Below are positions 1 to 7,084 of a DNA stretch of 8,174 bases, piece after piece; positions within the stretch are counted from its first letter, which is position 1, and each line of letters starts with the position of its first letter. The DNA comes from an uncultured Methylobacter sp. (lineage in GTDB: Bacteria; Pseudomonadota; Gammaproteobacteria; Methylococcales; Methylomonadaceae). The translations under genes and the position numbers were made by a program. The stretch is taken from assembly GCA_903831545.1 (NCBI GenBank), contig CAIKYI010000709.1, forward strand, positions 1 to 8,174, given 5' to 3'. The notes under the pieces were generated by a model that was not told the origin of the DNA, did no database searches, and was given only the letters and a program-made list of their open reading frames with translations.

Positions 1-259
1 GACGCAAACTGGATCGAAAGAAAATGATGCTAGCCAAAATCCCAAAGGGGCTCTATCCCTAAACCCTATGTAACAATGAACGAGACATCTCTGCAGCTTA
101 TTCGTTAGGATAGTGCCGTCTGCACATTACGCCAAACGTGCTTTGCGCGGCCACTTGACTCCAGTATCAAGAATGGCCGCTTTACGAAATCAACTATTTT
201 TAACTGGTATTGAAAGGCGTATGAGGCCAAGTAAAAAATTCAAGCAATAATGCAATCTT
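1..259. other. Left flank without a supported gene
   Basis: No reading frame here has a start, a length or a recognisable product that I can support. Two plus-strand frames run in from the left edge and stop at 60-62 and 71-73. Either could be the last 20 or so codons of a gene outside the window, but their sequences are not recognisable. One minus-strand frame is open from about base 98 to the left edge without a convincing start. The only clear structure is the inverted repeat at 147-180, listed separately. On the minus strand this region is the 3' flank of the lipoprotein gene; a run of six T lies just past its stop (minus-strand sense) but has only a very short stem before it. Confidence 0.5.
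147..180. repeat. Strong inverted repeat (hairpin) downstream of the lipoprotein gene
   Basis: The outer arms GCGGCCA (147-153) and TGGCCGC (174-180) match perfectly over 7 bp. The inner arms CTTGA (154-158) and TCAAG (167-171) add 5 bp, separated from the outer stem by a 2-base AA bulge on one side, and the loop is 8 bases. This is the strongest stem in the left flank. It lies about 80 bases beyond the stop of the minus-strand lipoprotein gene, so it could end or protect that transcript. No U-run follows it on the minus strand, so a classic intrinsic terminator is not shown. A repetitive palindromic element is the alternative. Confidence 0.5.
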
Positions 260-802
260 TTAGCCATCGCAGATATGACGCTGGGTTTTATCCTCAGGAT
301 TAACCGTTCTAGGCATCATAGGCATGTGTTTTACTGCATCACCGCATTTCTTCATTTCCTGCATAAAGTGACTTGACGACATTTGCTTGGCGAATGCCAG
401 GGCTTTTTTCATGGCTTTATCTCGCTTGCCCTGAGAACACAACAGTTTGATTTCTGCATCTACCTGTTTTCCCTGTTCCGAAAGTTTATTCATTTCTGCC
501 TGATCAATATTTTGAAAACAAGCCATCCCTTCCATGTTCATGCCTTCAAGTGCAATTGTATTTGAAGAAAGCGCTGTTTGCTGTGCATCGTTAGTAACTG
601 ACGTGGTAGCTGACGAATAATCTCTTTGTGCAGATGAATTTCTTCTTTGCGGTGAGCCTGACTGAAGCAAGCCCAAGGTATTGTTTACCCCATAAGGCAA
701 AGAAACTCCCGATACGGCATTTTGAACCTCTCTGGATAAACATCCCGACAACAGGGCAATTGCGCACAAAAACATTAACCAGAAAATTTTATTTTTAATC
801 AT
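260..802 (-). CDS. Hypothetical lipoprotein with a four-cysteine helical domain
   Basis: This is a predicted lipoprotein of 180 residues. A positive N-terminus (MIKNK) and a hydrophobic stretch (residues 6-19) lead to a lipobox LSGC with the acylated cysteine at C21. Residue 22 is Leu and 23 Ser, not Asp, so retention at the inner membrane is not indicated and outer-membrane sorting is the default expectation. Residues about 30-85 are rich in Ser, Gln, Asn and Thr and look like a flexible linker. Residues about 90-180 look helical and carry C95, C122, C153 and C178, which could form two disulfides in the periplasm. Methionines are frequent there (M88, M90, M93, M160, M162, M163). The start is supported by AAAAGGT at 809-815 on the minus strand, 6 bases before the ATG. 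I do not recognise the family and assign no function. It follows the TMTC-like gene on the same strand by 152 bases. Confidence 0.8.
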   Translation of the reverse strand: MIKNKIFWLMFLCAIALLSGCLSREVQNAVSGVSLPYGVNNTLGLLQSGSPQRRNSSAQRDYSSATTSVTNDAQQTALSSNTIALEGMNMEGMACFQNIDQAEMNKLSEQGKQVDAEIKLLCSQGKRDKAMKKALAFAKQMSSSHFMQEMKKCGDAVKHMPMMPRTVNPEDKTQRHICDG

Positions 803-954
803 ATTAGTACCTTTTAAAAAACAGGAGTCCCGCTCCAGTCAAGAGCCTTGGGACGATATGCACTTTGTTATTGTGCCTCGCGGAATGGCCAAACATAATG
901 TTTCAAACGTTACTGCAGGATAAATCTTACTCTTCCTGTTCCTGTTCCCGCTGT

Positions 955-2334
955 TTATTTCTTGGATGCTATTTTATTGATATTGCTTTTTGCTATGTCA
1001 TAGCCCGGATCGAGTTGAATCGCCCTTAAATACGACATGTAAGCTTTATCATAATAGCCGTAAGTCTCATAGGCAACCCCTAAGTTGTTGAACACTCTTG
1101 CCTTGTAGGGCGATTTATTTGATGTATCCTCCCACAGTGCAATCTCGCTGTAATAATCCCGGTTACGGTTGACTGTAAATACGCCAAGCATTATCAACAT
1201 CAAGCCAATAGCCGGTTTCATAAACGCTCTGCAAGTCGGCATTGAGCAATAGAGCCGGTCAAGCTCCAGGCTTAATGGCAATACCATTCCTACCATGGCC
1301 AGATACATTTGCCGCTCATTAACCACATCCAATCTTGGGACGATTGAATTGGTAGGTAACAAATGCAAAAGAAACCATAGCGCGCCAAATCGCCACCATG
1401 GCTTACATTTTTTATTCAGGATTAAAAAAAGAAACGTCCCCACAAGAAAACTTAACTGAATGACGGTTAAAAAATCCCATTCATGAATGACAGGCAAATC
1501 AGGATCAATATTTAAATGACCTAGCCAAAGCAGTCTGGAAATAAGATAGGTAATGGCGTTGATCTGAGTAAGCATATTTTCATACAGACTACGCTCAGTG
1601 AAAGCAAACATGAGCAGATCGTTATAGCTTGGCTTTAAAGCAAAAATCAGGGCAATAACGAGTAGCAAGAACCAATGAACGATCTGTTTAAAAAATATAA
1701 CTTTCCAGCGTTCTTTTTCGGCATAAACTTCCCATAATAACAATGTCGCGGGTAGCGTTACCGCCACCTCCTTGGTCGCGACGGCTATTACAAATAAAAT
1801 GGGCGATAAAAAATATTTAAGAACAATGCTGTTGCTTTTACTGCCACAAATATAACAGCACAGACTGCCAAGATAAAACAATGCCATTAACGAGGAGGAA
1901 CGACCGCTGATATAAGTGACCGCCTCAGTTTGCAGTGGATGCAGCACAAATATTAACGCGGCAATTAATGACGCCAACTGCCGGACTGATGTGTTGCCGG
2001 TCACCCGGCTTATGCTAAACAGGCGAACCAAATAAAAAACCAATAAGCCATTTATGGCATGAATGCTTATATTGACCAGATGATAGCCAAATAGCCCGCC
2101 GTCCGTAATCCAATTCAATGAATAAGTCAGCTTCAAGACAGGTCTGATTCCGCGCAACATGTCTTTCCAGCAACCACTCAGCGAATGGATTGGACGATAA
2201 TTGACAATGACATTGTAGTCGTCAAACTGAAAATCCCCATAAAAGGCATTTAGGTACACCAGAAAGGAAGTACCCAAGAGCAATAAAGCCGCATGTTTGG
2301 AAGAAATCTTTATCGCCGAATCCTCATTTTCCAT
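955..2334 (-). CDS. TMTC-like GT-C membrane protein with C-terminal TPR
   Basis: This 459-residue polytopic protein resembles bacterial relatives of the TMTC/PMT group, GT-C enzymes that in eukaryotes transfer mannose from a lipid-linked donor to proteins. What is seen: a first membrane segment at about 14-32, then a loop starting DFQFDDY (34-40) whose paired acidic residues match the usual GT-C catalytic loop motif. A conserved-looking stretch HPLQTEAV...SGR lies at 132-145, ATKEV at 186-190 and LLPTNSI...NERQMYL at 325-344. Further hydrophobic segments lie at about 87-105, 122-131, 148-162, 174-186, 219-233, 288-306, 314-326, 345-357 and 374-388. Residues about 411-447 form one TPR-like unit (FNNLGVAYETYGYYDKAYMSYLRAIQ region), far fewer than in eukaryotic TMTCs. 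The active site would face the periplasm. The donor and acceptor cannot be read from the sequence. No clear ribosome site precedes the ATG. I am sure of the membrane/TPR layout and fairly sure of the GT-C kinship; the enzyme activity is inferred. Confidence 0.8.
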   Translation of the reverse strand: MENEDSAIKISSKHAALLLLGTSFLVYLNAFYGDFQFDDYNVIVNYRPIHSLSGCWKDMLRGIRPVLKLTYSLNWITDGGLFGYHLVNISIHAINGLLVFYLVRLFSISRVTGNTSVRQLASLIAALIFVLHPLQTEAVTYISGRSSSLMALFYLGSLCCYICGSKSNSIVLKYFLSPILFVIAVATKEVAVTLPATLLLWEVYAEKERWKVIFFKQIVHWFLLLVIALIFALKPSYNDLLMFAFTERSLYENMLTQINAITYLISRLLWLGHLNIDPDLPVIHEWDFLTVIQLSFLVGTFLFLILNKKCKPWWRFGALWFLLHLLPTNSIVPRLDVVNERQMYLAMVGMVLPLSLELDRLYCSMPTCRAFMKPAIGLMLIMLGVFTVNRNRDYYSEIALWEDTSNKSPYKARVFNNLGVAYETYGYYDKAYMSYLRAIQLDPGYDIAKSNINKIASKK

Positions 2335-2442
2335 TTAATACCCGGATTAACTCACTATTTATAATCAATGTGTATAGACTGCCAGACCTTTAATCCAGTT
2401 AGATATTTGGCTTAAGCTGCATTTTAGTAACACAGGATTTTT

Positions 2443-4611
2443 TTAACAGGAATCTTGCAACCGCGTCATCCACGGTTCTTTACATGAAGGGTCCACATGA
2501 AAAGACAGGGCTTCTGGTTTATGCAATAGCCCTTTTTCCCCCGAGGCATTGGGATTTAACTGCCTTTTTTCGATAAAATCAGCAAGCCGCCTGGCGTTAT
2601 AAATCACCAACACTCTGTGTTCAGAGTTACTGCTATAAATTTGATAAGCCACGTTATCTTCGTTAAAGGCTGGATTGCGCTTAATAAATCCTTCCAACTG
2701 ACCGATATCAGCGTTGGTTAAGGTTTTTAACAGGGAATCGTCATGCTCTTTAAGCAAAAAATGCAGGTATCCGGCAAGTGTTCCCTTCCTTTGATGGTCT
2801 TGTAATGCGACAACTTCCCGATCAGAAAATATAAAACTCTCAGCAACCAGATAATGCCGGTCACGTTCACCGTCGTTGGCAAATAATGACAGCTTTTCCA
2901 AAGCTCTATGTTCCAAAGCATCCAGAAACGACGCGGGCGCGCGAATATGCTTATCCACTGTCACCACCCACGGCAAGGCCCGTCCTGTTTGTTCGTAACG
3001 GGATTTAACGCTCGAAATCACAGCAGAGCGCGGCAACTCGTCTTCGCGTCCTTCCGGTTTGACAAGAAAAGCATCGACAGCGATGACTTGAGTTTTAAAC
3101 CCTGAGCGTTTGAATTGTTCTACTATGCCTGCATAACGTGGCTTATAGGGGATGCCGGTGCCATCGTACAGAATATTGATGCTGTTAGTTTTGGCATGTT
3201 CCGCGACCAAACTACGCAATCGATTGGCAAATGGTTCAACATAAATATAATCATCACTGTGATGACCCGCAGCCGTCAGCACTCGATAAAGATCACTGAT
3301 TTTCCGAAACTCGTCCAGGGACGCCACCACAAAATTATCACCACATTGCGCAGCGGCCAAATCTTCAATAGCGGTTTTACCGGAACCCGCGCCTCCCATA
3401 CACATGAACAATTTTGGCTGCTCATCGGGTGATTTACCCTCAAAAATTGCAAGCTTTGCCAGCTCAAGTTTTTCGCTAATATCATTTAGCCTGTCATAGG
3501 CAATTTCGACCGCCCGGTTGAGCCGTAAATCGTCAGTGGCGGCGACCAGCATCTTGTCTTTAAGTTCCGGATTGTTGGCCAGATCGAACAGCTGCGCCTT
3601 GTTGCCCGCACATTGTTTAAGTAGTTCCAGTAACTCCGTATGGGAAGGTGAGCGCAGTCCAGACAACATATTCACATCCAGACAAAAGAGTGGCGCAACA
3701 CCATTTTCCCCCACCGGAATACCGTCAACTGCGGTTTTACCAACTGAGCGTAAACACTCGGTATCAGGTAAGTAACCAATCAAATTTTGTGCATCACAGA
3801 GCGGATAATCAGCCAAATGCTTGCCGGCGATAAACAGTTTTTCCTCAATACGGTCAAACGGCACCAAACCGCCATTAACTGAAACCAGACAGTCAATGCC
3901 CTCGGCGGTTTTATGCGACAAAAACGGAATGCCCGATATAAAACGCTTGTTCTCAGGCCAGCGCCCATAGCCGTTAGGCTGGTTTTGCAGGTTTTTACTT
4001 AACGCAGGGTCTAGCGCATGTTGAAAAGCAGTACAGATATCCGCCAGACCACTGTTGGTATCATGGAGCGCGGCAGGGTCAGTGGCGGCAAGCCTTCTAA
4101 AATCGATGCCTTGTTCATAAACTCCCTTAAACGCTGGCAAATTTCCCAAAGCGGTCATAAAAAAGTCTAGCGTCAGTCGATTACCGTAAGAAAACGGTCG
4201 CACGCTACGCATGTGCAGATAAAACAGGCTTAAGCGTTCGGCAATATTTTCGGTATGAATGACAAAACCGTTATTATCAAAAATTGCGCTATCCTGGTTG
4301 TTACCCTCACCATCCAATACCAGGCACTCAATGATTTCACGAAAAGCTTTACGTTTACTCGGGTCACTCATACTGCCCGGACGATGATTTACCGTAATTT
4401 GTTCTTTCCAGTCCTGAAACATTTCCCGATGTATACGCGAAAACAGTTCGGTCAGATAAGTCACCCGTTTTGCCTGATCTTGTGAAACCGTAGTTTCGGC
4501 TTCTTGCTGCAAGCTTGACAAGACCGCACTGCCTCTGGCAATCGCTAAAACCGTACGTAATTTTTTGAGTTGTCTGTAGCCTGCAATCCGCGATGGAGGG
4601 AGTATTGTCAT
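2443..4611 (-). CDS. Zeta-toxin-type kinase with N-terminal degenerate Fic-like region
   Basis: This 722-residue protein has two recognisable parts. Residues about 50-205 resemble a Fic fold: LFSRIHREMF (56-65) matches the usual early helix, FDNNGFVIH (111-119) sits where the target-binding flap would be, and VRPFSYGNRL (137-146) aligns with the HPFxxGNGR motif. The catalytic His is Arg138, the acidic position is Tyr142 and the terminal Arg is absent, so AMP transfer is not expected. Residues about 398-570 are a Zeta/PezT-type P-loop kinase: Walker A GGAGSGKT (406-413), LDEFR (432-436) with the likely catalytic Asp433, and DGTG (483-486). Known Zeta toxins phosphorylate UDP-GlcNAc, but many homologues have other or unknown targets. 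Residues 205-395 and 575-722 are unassigned. No signal peptide or membrane segment is seen, so it is probably cytoplasmic, or an exported effector. The first Met is used; there is no obvious Shine-Dalgarno and the next internal Met is at 64. No antitoxin gene lies beside it. Confidence 0.8.
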   Translation of the reverse strand: MTILPPSRIAGYRQLKKLRTVLAIARGSAVLSSLQQEAETTVSQDQAKRVTYLTELFSRIHREMFQDWKEQITVNHRPGSMSDPSKRKAFREIIECLVLDGEGNNQDSAIFDNNGFVIHTENIAERLSLFYLHMRSVRPFSYGNRLTLDFFMTALGNLPAFKGVYEQGIDFRRLAATDPAALHDTNSGLADICTAFQHALDPALSKNLQNQPNGYGRWPENKRFISGIPFLSHKTAEGIDCLVSVNGGLVPFDRIEEKLFIAGKHLADYPLCDAQNLIGYLPDTECLRSVGKTAVDGIPVGENGVAPLFCLDVNMLSGLRSPSHTELLELLKQCAGNKAQLFDLANNPELKDKMLVAATDDLRLNRAVEIAYDRLNDISEKLELAKLAIFEGKSPDEQPKLFMCMGGAGSGKTAIEDLAAAQCGDNFVVASLDEFRKISDLYRVLTAAGHHSDDYIYVEPFANRLRSLVAEHAKTNSINILYDGTGIPYKPRYAGIVEQFKRSGFKTQVIAVDAFLVKPEGREDELPRSAVISSVKSRYEQTGRALPWVVTVDKHIRAPASFLDALEHRALEKLSLFANDGERDRHYLVAESFIFSDREVVALQDHQRKGTLAGYLHFLLKEHDDSLLKTLTNADIGQLEGFIKRNPAFNEDNVAYQIYSSNSEHRVLVIYNARRLADFIEKRQLNPNASGEKGLLHKPEALSFHVDPSCKEPWMTRLQDSC

Positions 4612-4944
4612 AATTTAAACCGTCGGTATTTTTGTCATGTCAGTTGCAAATGCATAGACCGGGATAGATCAACTTATAAGCATTAACTCGCTTCAAAACA
4701 TTCTCCACAATCGAAGCGGGCATATCAAAACAACATTGAAATAAAGGGTACCTGATCCCTAGTGCAATCGCCAGTATTATTGACCGCTCACCCCACTCGC
4801 AACCAATAACAAATCGATCGACCTAAGCCGTGATGAAAAATCAACTAACGATTAAAGCGCTGCCCTTGAACGGATAAAAATCTTACTTTTATCCGGCCTA
4901 AGTTGTAGCATATTGAGCAACCCATCCAATTCTTTCAATTCCTA
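4612..4944. other. Divergent intergenic region between the Zeta/Fic gene and the M20D gene
   Basis: This 333-base region has no supported gene and should hold the promoters of both divergent genes. Close to the minus-strand gene, TGACA occurs twice in tandem in the minus-strand sense (4636-4645), 25 bases before its ATG. A plus-strand TTGAAC (4866-4871) could be a -35 box for the M20D gene, but no good -10 follows at the right distance. The only strong structure is the inverted repeat at 4871-4895. No short ORF resembling an epsilon or other antitoxin was found. Confidence 0.45.
4871..4895. promoter_or_regulatory. Perfect 9-bp inverted repeat in the M20D leader
   Basis: CGGATAAAA (4871-4879) and TTTTATCCG (4887-4895) are exact inverted copies with a 7-base spacer, ATCTTAC. 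The repeat lies 49 bases before the M20D start codon and directly abuts a TTGAAC that resembles a -35 box. A dimeric regulator operator or a leader hairpin would both fit. No U-run follows on either strand, so a terminator is unlikely. The symmetry is seen; the role is inferred. Confidence 0.4.
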
Positions 4945-6153
4945 ATGTCCACAGTAAATAACTTAAACGACCTGCACGTTCAAATGCGCGAATGGCGGCG
5001 GCATCTGCATCAGTTTCCTGAAACCGCCTTTGAGGAAACCCGGACAGCCCAGTTTATCGCTGAAAAACTGGCCAGTTTTGGCCTGGACGTGCATCAGGGT
5101 TTGGGTAAAACCGGCGTTGTTGCCACGCTCTCGGCCGGAAACAGTGACCAGAAAATTGCCTTGCGTGCCGATATGGATGCCTTGTTCATCCAGGAACAAA
5201 ACACCTTTGCCCACAAATCGTGTCATGACGGGAAAATGCATGCCTGCGGGCATGATGGTCATACGGTGATGTTGTTGGGTGCGGCCAGTTATTTAGCACG
5301 GAATCGTAACTTTAACGGTACGGTGTATTTTATTTTTCAGCCTGCCGAAGAAGGTCGCGCCGGTGCCAAACAAATGATTGACGAAGGATTGTTTGAACAA
5401 TTTCCGGCTGACTGCGTTTTTGGGCTGCATAATTATCCGGATATTCCACCCGGACACTTTGCGATTAAATCCGGCGCGATGATGGCCTCATTTGACTGTT
5501 TTGAAATCATAATCACCGGACAGGCAACTCATGCGGCGATGCCACACTTGGGCAATGATGCCATCGTCGCATCTGCCCAGCTCATTACAGCGTTACAAAG
5601 CATTGTCAGCCGAACGCTTAATCCTGCTGAACCGGCTGTTGTCAGCATTACCCAGATACATGCAGGAAACACCTGGAATGCGCTACCGGAGTCGGTTATT
5701 TTGAGAGGCACTTTTCGTTGTTTTAACAGTGACGTCCAAAAAACCATTGCCGATAAAATAACCCAGATTGCTCATGGCATTTGTGAGGGATTCGAGGTCA
5801 GTGCAGAGATTAAGTTCAACCCTGAGAACCCAGGTTATCCAGTGACGTTTAACGCAGCAGCGGAAACCCAACTGGCGCTTCAAGCCGCCATAACGGTGGC
5901 CGGTGAATCTTGTGTCGATTTAAATCCAGTATCCAGCATGGGTTCTGAAGACTTTGCCTTCATGTTGCAGAAAAAGCCTGGATGTTACATATGGATAGGC
6001 AACGGCTCTTCGGAAAACAGTTGCTTACTGCATAATCCGCATTATGATTTTAACGATGAAATATTACCGATTGGCGCAGCTTACTGGGTAAAACTGGTTG
6101 AAATAGTGTTAGGCAGCTCGACGCTACAAGAGTCATCATCTCAGCTCCAATAA
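4945..6153 (+). CDS. M20D-family metallo-amidohydrolase (hippurate/N-acyl amino acid hydrolase type)
   Basis: This is a cytosolic di-metal amidohydrolase of peptidase family M20D, the group of hippurate hydrolases, N-acetyl-diaminopimelate deacetylases and N-acyl amino acid amidohydrolases. At 402 residues it has the normal length. The signature features are all present: the N-terminal WRRHLHQFPE (17-26), ALRADMDAL (72-80), HACGHDGH (99-106) with metal ligands Cys101 and His103, PAEEG (133-137) with the catalytic and ligand Glu pair 135/136, His162 in FGLHNYPDIPPG, and the last ligand His363 in LLHNPHYDFND. The dimerisation/lid domain spans about 180-295, with GQATHAAMP (192-200) carrying the lid His. 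The Cys ligand is typical of M20D. The substrate cannot be told from these motifs. The start at 4945 gives the usual N-terminal helix, but no Shine-Dalgarno is visible; an ATG at 4984 is a less likely alternative. The downstream cysteine-cluster gene begins 40 bases after the stop. Confidence 0.92.
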   Translation: MSTVNNLNDLHVQMREWRRHLHQFPETAFEETRTAQFIAEKLASFGLDVHQGLGKTGVVATLSAGNSDQKIALRADMDALFIQEQNTFAHKSCHDGKMHACGHDGHTVMLLGAASYLARNRNFNGTVYFIFQPAEEGRAGAKQMIDEGLFEQFPADCVFGLHNYPDIPPGHFAIKSGAMMASFDCFEIIITGQATHAAMPHLGNDAIVASAQLITALQSIVSRTLNPAEPAVVSITQIHAGNTWNALPESVILRGTFRCFNSDVQKTIADKITQIAHGICEGFEVSAEIKFNPENPGYPVTFNAAAETQLALQAAITVAGESCVDLNPVSSMGSEDFAFMLQKKPGCYIWIGNGSSENSCLLHNPHYDFNDEILPIGAAYWVKLVEIVLGSSTLQESSSQLQ

Positions 6154-6193
6154 TGTTTTTTTAGCATCGATATCAAAAAAGGCCAGATACCAA

Positions 6194-6694
6194 ATGAATA
6201 CACTCGCTCAACTTCATTCCGACATTGAAACTCGCGTACAGACCATCCGGAAACAACATTCCGATTGGCTCTGTGGTTTGGGTTGCGACGGTTGCTGTCA
6301 CCGACTCGCCGAAATACCGCTGCTCACGGCTGCGGAATGGGATTGGTTGAAAGTAGGACTGGTTGCGCTGCCTCCCGAGCAGCTTCAAGAAATTGGCCGG
6401 GGCATCGTGGCTCTAACCGAACAGACAGCGCGCCCCATTGTCTGCCCGATGTTGGATCAAACCGCGGGAGCTTGTCGAGTCTATGTCCACCGCCCGGTAG
6501 CTTGCCGAACTTATGGATTCTACGTCCAGCGTGACAAAGGGCTTTACTGCAAGGACATTGAAACCAGGGTTGCTGACGGTAACTGGGCTGAGGTGGTATG
6601 GGGCAATCAGGATGCCGTTGATAAGCAACTTGGCAGCCTAAGCGATAGTCGCGAATTGACCGAGTGGTTCGCGCATTGGAAAGATAGTGAGTAA
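6194..6694 (+). CDS. YkgJ-family cysteine cluster protein
   Basis: This 166-residue protein matches the YkgJ / UPF0153 family of putative zinc- or iron-chelating proteins. The cysteine pattern is clear: CGLGCDGCC gives C27, C31, C34 and C35 (CxxxCxxCC), followed by C84 in IVCPML, C94 in GACRVYVHRP, C104 in ACRTYGF, and an extra C119. The spacing and the RP..CRTYGF end are typical of the family, whose biochemical role is not firmly established; metal binding is inferred from the cysteines. It has no signal peptide or membrane segment, so it is probably cytoplasmic. The ATG at 6194 is preceded by a purine-rich AAAAAAGG about 11 bases away, a loose ribosome site. With only 40 bases to the M20D stop and no hairpin between them, the two genes are probably transcribed together. 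Confidence 0.88.
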   Translation: MNTLAQLHSDIETRVQTIRKQHSDWLCGLGCDGCCHRLAEIPLLTAAEWDWLKVGLVALPPEQLQEIGRGIVALTEQTARPIVCPMLDQTAGACRVYVHRPVACRTYGFYVQRDKGLYCKDIETRVADGNWAEVVWGNQDAVDKQLGSLSDSRELTEWFAHWKDSE

Positions 6695-7084
6695 GGTGTT
6701 GGCAAAATCAGCTGCATAAAAAACGAACAGCTTATTAGCTTTAACACGGCATTTGGTAGCAATCAAAGCGACGAAATGTACACAAAAAGCCATATGCTGG
6801 ACATTCATGATTATATTTTTTTGATTTTTTTTTCTGGCAGGCTGAGGGGATTTTCTTCTGGGGACTTCTGAATCGATACTAGAAACTGCCCTGGCAGTGC
6901 CATACACAATAACAGTAATAAATTTATTATAAAAACAGGGTTTGTAAAGCTATTGCCCTCCAACTATCCAACTCAAAATACCTTTTTATTAACACACTAA
7001 TCCTGCCCAAATAAACATCCCAGCCATGCAGCTATTTGCAGTATCATGGGGAAACCAACAACCACCATGATTCCTAATGTCTGA
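6695..7084. other. AT-rich spacer between the YkgJ gene and the hsdR remnant
   Basis: This 390-base region has no gene I can support. It contains long T tracts (6815-6833 area), a 6-bp inverted repeat with a 2-base loop (ACTGCC/GGCAGT, 6885-6898) and a perfect AT palindrome (6916-6929). None is placed as an intrinsic terminator right after the YkgJ stop, although a weak stem AGCTG/CAGCT (6710-6714, 6728-6732) lies there. A 56-codon minus-strand frame starting at 6808 overlaps the end of the YkgJ gene and is treated as doubtful. The right end of the spacer is the broken edge of hsdR, so some of this sequence may have arrived when that gene was truncated. Confidence 0.4.

Noticed and set aside
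815..836. Terminator-like hairpin on the minus strand (GGAG/CTCC with T-run) after the TMTC-like gene
   Set aside because: The stem is only 4 bp and the T-run abuts the ribosome site of the lipoprotein gene, so ending transcription there would leave no room for a lipoprotein promoter.
2335..2442. Possible minus-strand promoter for the TMTC-like gene (TATAAA around 2360-2370)
   Set aside because: No acceptable -35 box lies at the right spacing; AT-rich intergenic sequence gives such hits readily.
3115..3432. Plus-strand 105-codon frame opposite the Zeta kinase domain
   Set aside because: It lies entirely antisense to the conserved kinase coding sequence and shows no family-like features; it is a shadow frame.
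6696..6747. Nested weak inverted repeats (GTGTT/AACAC and AGCTG/CAGCT) after the YkgJ stop, considered as a terminator
   Set aside because: The stems are 5 bp with a 13-base loop and no T-run follows, so it does not meet the form of an intrinsic terminator.
6638..6907. Minus-strand 89-codon frame, with an internal ATG at 6808 preceded closely by TATAAT
   Set aside because: It overlaps the 3' end of the well supported YkgJ gene by 57 bases, has no recognisable product, and the TATAAT touches the internal ATG, too close for a normal promoter. I cannot exclude a small leaderless gene but do not support one.
6916..6929. Perfect 14-bp palindrome TAATAAATTTATTA
   Set aside because: It is made only of A and T in an AT-rich spacer, so the symmetry is weak evidence of an operator.
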